Source of the DNA: Compostibacillus humi
GTDB taxonomy: Bacteria > Bacillota > Bacilli > Bacillales > Amphibacillaceae
Direction of reading: 5' to 3'
DNA length: 44,010 bases
NCBI RefSeq assembly: GCF_014637175.1
Contig: NZ_BMEV01000021.1
Location: forward strand, 1 to 44,010
In this document: positions 15,677 to 23,978 of the stretch, piece after piece
Layout of the letters: the number at the start of each line of letters is the position of its first letter
How positions within the stretch are numbered: the stretch's first letter is position 1
Position numbers and translations under genes: made by a program
Notes under the pieces: generated by a model
Seen by the model: the letters and a program-made list of their open reading frames with translations, nothing else
Told to the model about the DNA's origin: nothing
Database searches by the model: none

Positions 15677-16240
15677 ATGAAAAACATCGTTGAACTGATT
15701 GAAACATTGCATTTGGACGCCCAATTGACACTGGAGGATATTCCGGATTTGCATTTGTACATGGACCAGGTGATTCATCTTTTTGAAAATAAATTTGCCG
15801 GAACAAAACGTACCGAAGATGAAAAAGTGTTAACGAAAACGATGATTAATAATTATGCAAAGGGGAAATTGTTTTTTCCGGTAAAAAACAAAAAATATAC
15901 GAGAGAACATATTATGTTAATTAGTATGATTTATCAGATGAAAAGTATACTTTCGATTAATGACATTAAGAAAACACTTGCCCAATTGAATGCAGCCATT
16001 GTGGAAGACGGCTTTGATTTAGAACCGTTATACGAGAACTTATTGGAACTGGCCGATAAAAACGTGGAACGAATCATTGCCGACAGCCGGGAAATGGAAC
16101 AGGAAGCAGCAAAAAAAGCAGGAGAGGATAACGACTACTTGCAAAAACTGTTGCTCATTGCTTCTTTTACCCATATGAGCAGTGTATATCGCAGGATGGC
16201 GGAAAAATTAGTCGATGAAATCGAAGAACCGTCCAAATAG
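15677..16240 (+). CDS. DUF1836 family protein, probable DNA-binding regulator
   Basis: A 187-residue cytoplasmic protein. DUF1836 features are MINNYAKGKLFFPVKNKKYT followed by EHIMLISMIYQMKSILSIND, a winged-helix-like N-terminal half, then an all-helical region to the C-terminus. B. subtilis YkrK, which I believe is of this family, represses a neighbouring membrane-protease gene, so a role in controlling the divergent trhA gene is plausible. That is inference from gene order and promoter overlap. The ATG follows AGGAGC. The M42 peptidase gene starts 55 bp downstream on the same strand and may be co-transcribed. Confidence 0.8.
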   Translation: MKNIVELIETLHLDAQLTLEDIPDLHLYMDQVIHLFENKFAGTKRTEDEKVLTKTMINNYAKGKLFFPVKNKKYTREHIMLISMIYQMKSILSINDIKKTLAQLNAAIVEDGFDLEPLYENLLELADKNVERIIADSREMEQEAAKKAGEDNDYLQKLLLIASFTHMSSVYRRMAEKLVDEIEEPSK

Positions 16241-16294
16241 TTGTGATTATTGTCTGCTTCACGCTAAAATTGTGTTTGAGAGGAGAATGAAATA

Positions 16295-17350
16295 ATGAAT
16301 ACATATCCAAATGTTGATGAAACAAAGGAATTGATTAAACAGCTCGTTTCTATCCCGAGTCCTTCTGGATATACGGAAAAAGTGATACAATACGTCGAAA
16401 ATATTTTTAATGATTTAGGAGTAGAATCAAAGCGCAACAATAAAGGTGGTCTTATTGCGACGCTCCCCGGAAAAAATCAGGAGCAGCACCGAATATTAAC
16501 TGCCCACGTGGATACGCTGGGAGCGATGGTGAAGGAAATAAAAAGCAATGGCCGGCTCCGTCTCGATTTAATCGGCGGATTCCGTTACAACTCCATTGAA
16601 GGGGAGTACTGTACGATTCATACTTCCAGCGGCAAAAAATTTACCGGAACTATTTTAATGCATCAGACCTCGGTCCATGTATACAAAGATGCAGGGAAAG
16701 CGGAACGCAATCAGGAAAACATGGAAGTGCGAATCGATGCGAAGGTGAAGAACGAGGAAGATGTTCGCGCCCTTGGTATTGAAGTCGGGGATTTTGTCTC
16801 CTTTGACCCGCGGGTGGAGCTGACCGATAACGGTTTTATTAAATCCCGGCATTTAGATGATAAAGCAAGTGTTGCAATTTTAATCCAGCTGATTAAACGG
16901 CTGAAGGAAGAAAATATTACATTGCCATACACAACCCATTTTCTCATTTCTAATAATGAAGAAATCGGATATGGAGGAAATTCCAACATTCCCGAAGAAA
17001 CGGTGGAATATTTGGCAGTGGACATGGGTGCCATTGGCGACGGGCAAGCGACCGATGAATACACGGTTTCCATTTGTGCGAAGGATTCCAGCGGCCCGTA
17101 CCATTACGGTTTGCGGAACCATTTGATCCATCTGGCTAAAGAAAACGGCATTGAATATAAAGTGGATATTTATCCGTATTACGGATCCGATGCTTCTGCT
17201 GCCATTCGTGCCGGGCATGATATTGTGCACGGATTAATCGGCCCAGGAATCGATGCTTCCCACGCCTTTGAAAGAACCCATGAAGATTCATTAAAGCATA
17301 CGGAAAATCTTCTTTATCATTACGTCCAATCCAACATGGTTTTGGAATAA
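16295..17350 (+). CDS. M42 family metallopeptidase (aminopeptidase/endoglucanase-like)
   Basis: A di-zinc peptidase of 351 residues, the usual length of B. subtilis YhfE-type proteins. Metal and catalytic residues are visible in order: AHVDTLG (His/Asp), SRHLDDKAS (bridging Asp), NNEEIG (catalytic Glu pair), VDMGAIG (Asp) and ASHAFERTH (His near the end). The inserted PDZ-like part lies between about residues 70 and 180. Substrate is probably short peptides; the old endoglucanase label for this family is not reliable. The ATG lies 12 bases after GAGAGGAG. A strong terminator follows. Confidence 0.9.
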   Translation: MNTYPNVDETKELIKQLVSIPSPSGYTEKVIQYVENIFNDLGVESKRNNKGGLIATLPGKNQEQHRILTAHVDTLGAMVKEIKSNGRLRLDLIGGFRYNSIEGEYCTIHTSSGKKFTGTILMHQTSVHVYKDAGKAERNQENMEVRIDAKVKNEEDVRALGIEVGDFVSFDPRVELTDNGFIKSRHLDDKASVAILIQLIKRLKEENITLPYTTHFLISNNEEIGYGGNSNIPEETVEYLAVDMGAIGDGQATDEYTVSICAKDSSGPYHYGLRNHLIHLAKENGIEYKVDIYPYYGSDASAAIRAGHDIVHGLIGPGIDASHAFERTHEDSLKHTENLLYHYVQSNMVLE

Positions 17351-17356
17351 TTTACA

Positions 17357-17390
17357 GGGCGGGACTGGAAGTATAGTCCCGTCCTTTTGT
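17357..17390 (+). terminator. Intrinsic terminator of the M42 gene
   Basis: GGGCGGGACT (17357-17366) pairs with AGTCCCGTCC (17375-17384) and is followed by TTTTGTATTG. Confidence 0.85.
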
Positions 17391-17417
17391 ATTGTTCTGA
17401 TGCGAAAAAAACAGAAT

Positions 17418-17818
17418 CGCTGATATTTTTCTGGGAAAGCCCGATAATTTGCGAGGAGCGCTGATATATTCAGGTTTCCGACCGAAATGTTATCGAGAAA
17501 CGCTGATAAATTGAAAAAAGCTGATATATTTTTGTAAGCGTTCGATAAAATTGCATTAACGCCGAAATATTTGGATTTTCGCCGAAATCCTCGAAAATAA
17601 CGCCGATAAAAGAAGAAAAGCTGATATTTTTCCGAGAACGTTCGATAAATTTGCAGATACGCCGAAAAAATTGGAGGAGCGCCGAAATCTCTATGAAAAA
17701 CGCTGATAAATACAGTTTCGCTGATATTTTTTTGTAAATGCACGATAAATTGAAAGAAAAGCTGAAAAATATCCATATCCGCTGATATATTCCTATGAAA
17801 CGCCGAAAAAAATTGAAG
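17418..17818. repeat. Degenerate tandem array: 20-bp subunits in four ~100-bp blocks
   Basis: The word CGCYGAWAWWWTT or a close variant recurs at about 17418, 17440, 17459, 17480, 17501, 17519, 17540, 17560, 17580, 17601, 17620, 17641, 17660, 17680, 17701, 17720, 17741, 17760, 17780 and 17801, a mean step of 20 bp. The pattern also repeats at a higher order: blocks starting CTGATATnTT at 17419, 17520, 17620 and 17720 each contain an nnCGATAA unit second, then mostly GCCGAAA or CTGATA units, about 100 bp per block. The period is not a multiple of three, so long open frames on the minus strand here are by-products. The array lies between a terminator and the next gene. Function unknown. Confidence 0.85.
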
Positions 17819-17858
17819 TGCCCATTAAAATTCATATAAAAGAAAGTAGGTTTTTAAA

Positions 17859-18851
17859 ATGAAGCTAAGCATATTGGACCAGGTTCCGGTTTCAGCTGGG
17901 GTTACTCCAAAGCAGGCGCTGGAGGAAACGATTAAACTCGCAAAAGCAGCAGACGAATTAGGCTATACGCGATATTGGGTGGCCGAACACCATGATTTAG
18001 ATGGCCTGGCATTACCTGCACCCGACATTCTTCTCGGGATCATCGGTTCCGTGACGAAGCGCATTCGCGTTGGGTCTGGCGCGGTGCTTTTGCCGAATTA
18101 TAAACCTTTTAACATTGCAGAACGGTATAACGTATTGGCGACCCTTTTTCCCGGCCGGGTAGATATCGGCATTGGCCGGGCCCCGGGAGGTTCTGCTGAA
18201 GTTTCCATTGCCCTTGCTGATAATTTTTTGGATAAAGTGCGCAGCTTTCCCGAATTGATCGATGAATTGCTGCACTTTTTGCATCAGGATTTTCCTGAAG
18301 GTCATCTTTATGCAAAAATTGCTCCGTCTCCCGTTCCCGACAAAACTCCGACACCTTGGCTTTTAGGTACGAGCGGAAAAAGTGCAATTCTCGCTGCGGA
18401 GAAAGGATTGCCTTATGTATTTGGCCATTTTATGAGCGGAGAAGACGGACCGGAAATTGTGAAAACCTATCGAGAACAATGCAAAAAAACGGAACCGAAA
18501 GCTTTCGTTGCGGTGTCCGTCATTTGCGCGGAGACGACAGAGGAAGCAGAGGAACTCGCTCTCAGCAATTATGTATGGAAGCTCCAGCAAGATAAAGGGA
18601 TTGCTAAAAATGGGGTCCCATCGGTGGAAGAGGCAAAACGATATCCCTTTACAAAAAAAGAACTGGAAACGGTACAAAACATGAAGGAAAAGCTCATTGT
18701 CGGAAATCCAAAAAAAGTAAAGCAAAAACTGGAACAATTGCAAAAGGAGTATGAAGTGGATGAGCTGATGATTGTCACTATCACCCACAGTTACGAAGCG
18801 CGTAAAAAATCCTATGAATTGCTGGCAGCAGAATTCGGTCTTCTTGACTGA
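17859..18851 (+). CDS. LLM-class flavin-dependent oxidoreductase (MsnO8/YtmO-like)
   Basis: A luciferase-like monooxygenase of 330 residues, with a TIM barrel using reduced flavin. MKLSILDQVPVSAGVTPKQA and ADELGYTRYWVAEHHDLDGL are typical of the Bacillus YceB/YtmO-type subgroup. LFPGRVDIGIGRAPGGS is the conserved barrel strand near residues 90-107, and LLGTSGKSAILAAEKGLPY precedes the substrate region. The substrate is unknown. The ATG follows AAAGAAAGTAGG. The gene is monocistronic, with its 5' end about 40 bp after the tandem array and its terminator overlapping the 3' end of the coding region. Confidence 0.88.
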   Translation: MKLSILDQVPVSAGVTPKQALEETIKLAKAADELGYTRYWVAEHHDLDGLALPAPDILLGIIGSVTKRIRVGSGAVLLPNYKPFNIAERYNVLATLFPGRVDIGIGRAPGGSAEVSIALADNFLDKVRSFPELIDELLHFLHQDFPEGHLYAKIAPSPVPDKTPTPWLLGTSGKSAILAAEKGLPYVFGHFMSGEDGPEIVKTYREQCKKTEPKAFVAVSVICAETTEEAEELALSNYVWKLQQDKGIAKNGVPSVEEAKRYPFTKKELETVQNMKEKLIVGNPKKVKQKLEQLQKEYEVDELMIVTITHSYEARKKSYELLAAEFGLLD

Positions 18852-18867
18852 TTCTGCTTTTTTTTTT
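18827..18867 (+). terminator. Intrinsic terminator of the LLM oxidoreductase gene
   Basis: AGCAGAATTCGGTC pairs with GACTGATTCTGCT (one internal bulge), followed by ten T residues. The 5' arm lies in the coding region. Confidence 0.8.
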
Positions 18868-19028
18868 GCACATCACGTGCCCCGGCGCTACAACCATTCC
18901 CTCAGAAATCTATCAAGTCCTATCTCGAAATACGCCTCAAGTACTATGCAAAATATTTCTCAGGCTCGTTATAGAAGAATGCGTTTCCCGGTATGATGAA
19001 ATCAAGATAAGAGAAAGGAGGAGCGAGC

Positions 19029-19373
19029 TTGAGAAAATTTCTATTATTCCTCGCTGGATTGGCAGCAGCCCTTGTAATCTTAGCAATGATTGGCCCGATG
19101 GCCCTGTTAGCCTTAGGGGCATGGCTGCTTTATCTCATCTTTAAGCAATTTATGAAGAGTGATTCCGTCGGTGGGAAAATCGGCTGGGTCGTGCTGGGGC
19201 TGATTGTCCTGAGCATAACATTTGCCAATGGCTACGCGGTGATTGGATTAGGAGCAGCGATTATCCTATATCTCGTCATCAAAAATTGGAACAAGGATGA
19301 TTCCGTCATCGATGCAGCATCGGACGATCCCTTTACAAATTTTGAACGCCAATGGGCAGATTTAAATAAATAA
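19029..19373 (+). CDS. liaI: LiaI-like (lmo0954 family) membrane protein
   Basis: A small membrane protein of 114 residues with three predicted transmembrane segments: about residues 4-22, 24-42 (LALGAWLLYLIFKQF) and 52-84. A short acidic C-terminal tail follows. It matches the lmo0954-type family and occupies the place of LiaI, the membrane anchor of the phage-shock protein LiaH in B. subtilis. The TTG start lies six bases after AAAGGAGG. The LiaH/PspA gene starts 16 bp downstream. Membrane anchoring is inferred from the operon. Confidence 0.75.
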   Translation: MRKFLLFLAGLAAALVILAMIGPMALLALGAWLLYLIFKQFMKSDSVGGKIGWVVLGLIVLSITFANGYAVIGLGAAIILYLVIKNWNKDDSVIDAASDDPFTNFERQWADLNK

Positions 19374-19389
19374 TAAGGAGTGGTTGTAA

Positions 19390-20019
19390 ATGGCAAATCT
19401 TTTTACACGAATTAAAGATTCTATCGAAGCTGATTTACATGATGTATTAGATAAGAAGGAGCAGAAGAATCCGATTAAAGCGCTGAACCAATATTTGCGC
19501 CAGGCGGAAGCAGAAAAGGAAAAGGTGAAAAAACTTATAGAACGTCAATACCGTTTGAAGGAAGAGTTTGCGAAGGAGCATTTCCGGGCACAGGAATTGG
19601 CTGACAAACGGCTGAAACAGGCAAACATTGCTGAGAAAGCCGGGGAAGAAGCATTATACGAATTTGCGATGAAAGAGCACGAAGAGTATCAAGGCCGGGC
19701 TGACCGGATGAAAGTATCGATGCAAGAAGCGTCGGCACAGCTGGAAAATCTGGAACAAAAATACGAAGAAATGAAACATCAGCTTAAGGATATGCACCTG
19801 AGACGGATGGAACTGATGGGCCGGGAAAATATCGCCCATGCCAACCATCAGATCAATCAAGTCATTTCCAATATTTCCGACAAACCGTTTTCGAAATTTG
19901 CCGAAATGGAAAGATATATTGAGTGTTTAGAGCGGAAAGTGAACGATGCTTACTATCGCAGCACGTTTGACAGCAAAATTGCCAAACTGGAAAAGGAATT
20001 GCAAGAAAAGGCGAATTAA
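19390..20019 (+). CDS. liaH: PspA/IM30 family phage-shock protein (LiaH)
   Basis: A 209-residue, almost entirely helical coiled-coil protein of the PspA/IM30/Vipp1 (ESCRT-III-like) family. It starts MANLFTRIKDSIEADLHDVL and has the conserved NPIKALNQYLRQAEAEKEKV. It contains long heptad stretches and lacks the C-terminal extension of Vipp1. It is predicted to form oligomers at the membrane under envelope stress. It lies directly after the LiaI-like anchor and before liaFSR. Many genomes call this gene pspA; the lia context favours liaH. Confidence 0.88.
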   Translation: MANLFTRIKDSIEADLHDVLDKKEQKNPIKALNQYLRQAEAEKEKVKKLIERQYRLKEEFAKEHFRAQELADKRLKQANIAEKAGEEALYEFAMKEHEEYQGRADRMKVSMQEASAQLENLEQKYEEMKHQLKDMHLRRMELMGRENIAHANHQINQVISNISDKPFSKFAEMERYIECLERKVNDAYYRSTFDSKIAKLEKELQEKAN

Positions 20020-20081
20020 GGCAGAAATACATTCATTCTGGTGATTAGGACTATCACCGAAAAGGAAATACATGGTATACT

Positions 20082-20113
20082 AGTACAGGCTACTTTTGCA
20101 CGGAGCCTGTACT
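20082..20113 (+). promoter_or_regulatory. Intercistronic hairpin between liaH and liaF
   Basis: A perfect 10-bp inverted repeat AGTACAGGCT/AGCCTGTACT with a 12-base loop and no U-tract, so not an obvious terminator. A TATACT (20076-20081) just upstream could be a -10 of an internal promoter for liaFSR. Alternatively the hairpin may set the different levels of LiaIH and LiaFSR by RNA processing. Confidence 0.5.
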
Positions 20114-20140
20114 AACTATTAATAAAGGGAGGGTCACAAC

Positions 20141-20866
20141 ATGTTCAAACGATTGCAAACGGATACGTTCAATTGGATTATGATAATTGGTGTGATCCTT
20201 CTTGTCATTGAAATTATATTTTTCTTCGGCGGAACTATTTTTCCTGCGATTTTTACGTGCTTATTTGCCTACATCGGATGGAAAAATTTCCATCGCTTAT
20301 GGGGGAAAATCGTCTTTTGGATTTTTATCATTAGCGGAGTGTTTTTCGTCCTCAATCTAATGGCAGTTCGTTTTATTATTGTTGCTGCACTGATTCTATT
20401 TATTATGGATTATTCGAGATCAAAAAAAGAAGGCAAATTTGTTGCTCCGATTTTGCCCGGTGAAGAAAAAAAGGGCGAATATATTAAAGTGGAGCCGTTA
20501 TTTGACCACCGGTTGTTTGAAGACCAGAAAACCCCCGATTCGGCATACGGATGGCGGGATGTAAATATCCATGGCGGATTTGGCGATCGGATTATTGATT
20601 TAAGCAATACGGTGCTGCCTAATGATACTGCTGTCATTTCCATCAGGCACTTTATCGGCAATATCGAAATTTACGTTCCTTATGAAGTAGAAGTGAGCGT
20701 CCATCATAGTTCCGTTTTTGGAAGAGCCCATATTTTTGGCCATTCCCATTGGAAATTAATGAATAAATCGTTGCATTATCAGACGGAACATTACGATTCG
20801 GCCTATCCGCGGGTGAAAATTATCACCTCTCTATTCTCTGGGGATATAGAGGTGAAACGGATATGA
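20141..20866 (+). CDS. liaF: LiaF-like cell-wall stress inhibitor protein
   Basis: A 241-residue membrane protein. Four hydrophobic segments lie within the first 90 residues (WIMIIGVILLVIEIIFFFGG onward). A cytoplasmic beta-rich domain (DUF2154/cell wall-active antibiotics response type) follows with WRDVNIHGGFGDRIIDLSNT, IRHFIGNIEIYVPYEVEVSV and ITSLFSGDIEVKRI. In B. subtilis LiaF keeps the LiaS kinase inactive without stress. The ATG follows AAAGGGAGGG. Its stop overlaps the liaS start by four bases (ATGA), indicating translational coupling. Confidence 0.9.
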   Translation: MFKRLQTDTFNWIMIIGVILLVIEIIFFFGGTIFPAIFTCLFAYIGWKNFHRLWGKIVFWIFIISGVFFVLNLMAVRFIIVAALILFIMDYSRSKKEGKFVAPILPGEEKKGEYIKVEPLFDHRLFEDQKTPDSAYGWRDVNIHGGFGDRIIDLSNTVLPNDTAVISIRHFIGNIEIYVPYEVEVSVHHSSVFGRAHIFGHSHWKLMNKSLHYQTEHYDSAYPRVKIITSLFSGDIEVKRI

Positions 20867-21906
20867 ATGTCGTCCTGCGTTACGTCTTTATTTCCATATT
20901 TCTCTCTTCCTTCCTGGCAACGGCCGTCCTCAGCATTACGTGGCTAGCTGTCCCGACCTTCGATTGGACGTTTTTATGGAAACAGGAAATCGGCAGTGTT
21001 CCGTTTTTCGGCTGGATTTTAGGTACGGTCATCCTTGTCGGTGCCATTGTCGGGGTGTCCGTCGGCTATTATTGGAAACAGCAATACCAGCAAGTAGACC
21101 GGACACTAGCCGGGCTGGTGAAAGGCCAGCAAACTTTAATCCCGGAAGAATCATTGAAAGATTTAGGAGGTATTGGCGAACGGATCCAGGAACTGCAGGA
21201 AAAAATGCGGCAGCAGGCAGAATTGTCCCAGCGCCTAGCCACCGAACGGGCGGAGGAAAGGGAAAAAAGCCTGCAAGAAATTGTTGTTCAGGAACGGAAC
21301 CGTTTAGCGAGGGAACTTCATGATTCCGTCAGTCAGCAGTTGTTTGCCGCTTCAATGATGATGTCGGCGATTAATCAGGCCGGCCCTCCGAAAGACCCGA
21401 AGATGAACAAGCGGCTAAAAATGGTAGAAAAAATGATCCAGCAGTCGCAACTGGAAATGCGGGCATTGCTTCTTCACCTTCGCCCCGTTGCTTTAAAAGG
21501 CAAGTCGCTGAAAGAAGGGGTGGAAGAACTGCTGAAAGAAATGCAGCAGAAAGTGCCGATGAACATAACATGGAAACTGGAAGATATTCAGGTCGATAAA
21601 GGAATCGAAGACCAGCTTTTTCGCATCTTGCAGGAGTCCGTTTCCAACACTTTTCGCCATGCCGATGCGTCCTCGTTGCATGTCATGCTAATTGAACGGG
21701 ACGAAACGGTCATTTTGCGTGTCGTTGATGATGGGGTCGGGTTTGATATTGAAAAGGTGAAAACCGGTTCCTACGGATTGACGAATATGCGGGAGCGCGC
21801 CGTAGAACTTGGCGGTACGTTGAAGATAATCAGCCTGCCAAATGAAGGAACTCAATTGGAGGTAAAGGTCCCGATCATAAGAAAAGGGGGTAAAGAAAAT
21901 GATTAA
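20863..21906 (+). CDS. liaS: LiaS-like sensor histidine kinase
   Basis: An intramembrane-sensing kinase of 347 residues. Two transmembrane helices (about residues 7-29 and 46-68) flank a very short extracellular loop. A HAMP-like/coiled-coil linker follows. The HisKA_3 H-box is NRLARELHDSVSQQLFAA (His near residue 153), and the HATPase part has ILQESVSNTFRHADAS (N box), DDGVGFD (G1) and YGLTNMRERA (G2). It phosphorylates the downstream regulator in response to cell-wall-active agents, by family analogy. It overlaps liaF by 4 bp and liaR by 8 bp. Confidence 0.92.
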   Translation: MNVVLRYVFISIFLSSFLATAVLSITWLAVPTFDWTFLWKQEIGSVPFFGWILGTVILVGAIVGVSVGYYWKQQYQQVDRTLAGLVKGQQTLIPEESLKDLGGIGERIQELQEKMRQQAELSQRLATERAEEREKSLQEIVVQERNRLARELHDSVSQQLFAASMMMSAINQAGPPKDPKMNKRLKMVEKMIQQSQLEMRALLLHLRPVALKGKSLKEGVEELLKEMQQKVPMNITWKLEDIQVDKGIEDQLFRILQESVSNTFRHADASSLHVMLIERDETVILRVVDDGVGFDIEKVKTGSYGLTNMRERAVELGGTLKIISLPNEGTQLEVKVPIIRKGGKEND

Positions 21907-22531
21907 AATTTTATTTGCCGATGATCATGAAATGGTTCGGATTGGGGTTTCCGCTTATTTATCCAGCCAGCCGGATATGGAGGTAGTCGCCGAGGCAGAT
22001 GACGGGACGACGGCGGTTCAGCTCGCCCTCGAATTGCGTCCGGATATTATATTGATGGATCTCGTAATGAAAGAAATGGACGGCATCGAAGCAACAAAAC
22101 GGATTATTGCCGAATGGCCGGAGGCGAAAATCATTATCGTTACCAGCTTTTTGGATGACGAAAAAGTGTATCCGGCTTTAGAAGCAGGTGCTGCCAGCTA
22201 TATGCTGAAAACGTCCAAGGCTGAAGAAATCGCCGAAGCCATTCGAGCTACGTATAAAGGACAAACGATTTTAGAGCCGGAAGTAACGGGAAAAATTATG
22301 AACCGGATGCGGGCGAAACAGGAAAAGCATTTGCATGACCAGCTGACGGAACGGGAAATGGAAGTGCTGCTAATGCTTGCCCAAGGGAAAACGAACCAGG
22401 AAATTGCCGACGAACTGTTTATATCTCTGAAAACGGTAAAAGTACATGTAAGCAATATACTTAGCAAATTAGAAGTCCAGGACCGGACCCAGGCGGTGAT
22501 TTATGCCTTTAAACACGGACTGGTAAAATAA
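21899..22531 (+). CDS. liaR: LiaR-like NarL/LuxR-family response regulator
   Basis: A 210-residue transcription factor. The receiver domain (residues 1-120) has acidic residues in FADDHE, the phospho-acceptor Asp in DIILMDLVMKEMDG (about residue 54), Ser/Thr in IIVTSF and Lys in YMLKTSKAEE. The C-terminal LuxR HTH is LTEREMEVLLMLAQGKTNQE followed by LFISLKTVKVHVSNILSKL. It is the last gene of the lia-like operon, convergent with the exporter gene 20 bp away, with no room for a long terminator. Confidence 0.92.
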   Translation: MIKILFADDHEMVRIGVSAYLSSQPDMEVVAEADDGTTAVQLALELRPDIILMDLVMKEMDGIEATKRIIAEWPEAKIIIVTSFLDDEKVYPALEAGAASYMLKTSKAEEIAEAIRATYKGQTILEPEVTGKIMNRMRAKQEKHLHDQLTEREMEVLLMLAQGKTNQEIADELFISLKTVKVHVSNILSKLEVQDRTQAVIYAFKHGLVK

Positions 22532-22551
22532 TGAAATGCGGGAATATGAAC

Positions 22552-23598
22552 TCACCACTTGGGTTTATATTCTTTTTTCTTTTTTAACAGGATTAAGCGC
22601 TCAACGAGACCGTAAATCGAGATTAGTTCATAGAGAACGATTAGCTCCGGCGGGAATTTCGTCGGATGAATTTCGTTGTCTTTTGTCAATTCTTCGTTGT
22701 CCTCCCAAAATAATTCCATCAATTCCTGCTGTGTTTCCTGAAAATGTTCCTCTTCATACTGATCCGGATGTAGCAGTATATTCCCTAATTCCTCCGCTGC
22801 CTGAATGATTATTTTCTTTTCTTTCGCAGTCCACGATAAGGTAGATACTGGAGTTTCGATCAGATTATCAAGATGGTCGCGGATCCTCCTTAAACATTGG
22901 ACCATTCCCTGTGCCTTTGAATAGGAAAATTCCTTCTGTTTCAACAAAGGATGATATTTGTTTTCTTCCTGCTGAAAACGGATGAATGTATCAAGCTGTT
23001 CAATGTGCTTGTCAATGTTTTCCAGCATGTTCCGTTCTTCCGATTGATTACGGCGAGCAAGATTTTCCAACATTTGACGGAAAAGGTTTGTCAGTGTTTT
23101 TCCCATGGCCGCGCTCGTTTTCTTAAAATAATGGGATATATCATCCCGGTAATCTGGAGGCAAAATAAACATATTTACTAAAGTGGAGACGGCAAGTCCT
23201 ATCGTTGTTGTTCCTAACCGGATGAAAAAGGCAACGGCAAAATTGTCGTGAATCACTTCCACCATGGCAACCGATGTCAGCGTTGCAACGAGCAGTCCGG
23301 CAAACAGTTTTAAACGAAAACAGGTAGCAATCGTAAGTACTGCAGCTAGGGTATACGTCAATGGTGAATTGCCAAACAAAGAGATAAATAGAACGGCGTA
23401 AAAGGATCCGATTGCAGATGCCGGAAATCGGACGATTCCCTTTTTAATGGAATCAGCAACGGTAGGTTCAACGGTCACAATCGCTGTAATCACGGCAAAT
23501 ACCGGCGGCCAATGAAGGAGCTCGCATAGCCAGGCCGTCAAAAGTACTGCAATTCCTGTTTTGATTGTACGGTTCCCGATTAAGGCAAAACTTTTCAT
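22552..23598 (-). CDS. Aromatic acid exporter (ArAE/FUSC) family protein
   Basis: A 348-residue membrane protein. About 140 N-terminal residues carry five or six transmembrane helices (KTGIAVLLTAWLCELLHWPP, AVLTIATCFRLKLFAGLLVA, RLGTTTIGLAVSTLVNMFIL) and are followed by a long soluble helical C-terminal domain rich in Glu, Gln and Lys. This layout matches B. subtilis YgaE/YqjA. Members are called aromatic acid or fusaric acid exporters from distant E. coli relatives; the real substrate is unknown. Monocistronic and convergent with liaR. Confidence 0.82.
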   Translation of the reverse strand: MKSFALIGNRTIKTGIAVLLTAWLCELLHWPPVFAVITAIVTVEPTVADSIKKGIVRFPASAIGSFYAVLFISLFGNSPLTYTLAAVLTIATCFRLKLFAGLLVATLTSVAMVEVIHDNFAVAFFIRLGTTTIGLAVSTLVNMFILPPDYRDDISHYFKKTSAAMGKTLTNLFRQMLENLARRNQSEERNMLENIDKHIEQLDTFIRFQQEENKYHPLLKQKEFSYSKAQGMVQCLRRIRDHLDNLIETPVSTLSWTAKEKKIIIQAAEELGNILLHPDQYEEEHFQETQQELMELFWEDNEELTKDNEIHPTKFPPELIVLYELISIYGLVERLILLKKKKEYKPKW

Positions 23599-23729
23599 AC
23601 CCTTTTCACCTACGATATTTTTCCATTATCTATAGGAATAGCTTATCATGTTTTTTCCTGCTTTTGGCAATACTTCCGAATCTTTAATCAGTGGAAAGAA
23701 AAATTTTTCAAATATTTTTAAAAAAAGGG

Positions 23730-23797
23730 TTGCAATTCATCATTCCTTCGACTAAACTGTATTATAACAAAATTAATAAATAAAAACTGTTATATAA
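23730..23797 (+). promoter_or_regulatory. Promoter and candidate operators of the zinc-ribbon ORF-aceB-aceA unit
   Basis: TTGCAA (23730-23735), a 17-bp spacer and TAAACT (23753-23758) form a plausible sigma-A promoter. ATTATAACA (23761-23769) sits at the expected start. TGTTATATAAAA (23788-23799) precedes the RBS AAAGGAGGAG and differs at one position from the perfect palindrome before aceB. Confidence 0.5.
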
Positions 23798-23811
23798 AAA
23801 GGAGGAGCGAA

Positions 23812-23907
23812 ATGCAGGCAGTGTACTGTCCCGAATGCGGGCGAGAAGTGGATGGAAAAAGCTATACGCTGGAATGTGATTATTGTCTTTCGAAAAAAGA
23901 AGACTAA
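23812..23907 (+). CDS. 31-residue zinc-ribbon peptide upstream of aceB
   Basis: The complete ORF begins MQAVYCPECGREVDGKSYTL and ends ECDYCLSKKED. Two knuckles, CPEC and CDYC separated by 12 residues, give a full four-cysteine zinc-ribbon site. The RBS AAAGGAGGAG is near-perfect and the ATG is well spaced. It is transcribed toward aceB, with the aceB start 71 bp downstream and no terminator hairpin between, so it is probably the first gene of the glyoxylate-shunt transcript. It vaguely recalls small Bacillus YhfH-type Cys proteins, but I do not recognise a family. A role in sensing or regulation is speculation. Confidence 0.7.
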   Translation: MQAVYCPECGREVDGKSYTLECDYCLSKKED

Positions 23908-23922
23908 TTTTTTTGCACCTTA

Positions 23923-23934
23923 TGTTATATAACA
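23923..23934. promoter_or_regulatory. Palindrome TGTTATATAACA upstream of aceB
   Basis: A perfect 12-bp palindrome in the 71-bp gap between the zinc-ribbon ORF and aceB, matching 11 of 12 bases of the site at 23788. ATTATAACA recurs at 23957. Candidate operator; the factor is unknown. Confidence 0.45.
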
Positions 23935-23978
23935 ATAAAAAATATAATCAATCTATATTATAACAGGGAGGCGAGATT

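Noticed and set aside
17418-17818. Possible CRISPR array
   Set aside because: Units are too short and too diverged, there are no unique spacers between constant repeats, and no cas genes are nearby.
17291-17835. Two long minus-strand frames (161 and 121 codons) with repeated ISA/FRR words
   Set aside because: They arise from the 20-bp repeat array, whose words lack stop codons on that strand. There is no RBS, no family match, and the period is not divisible by three.
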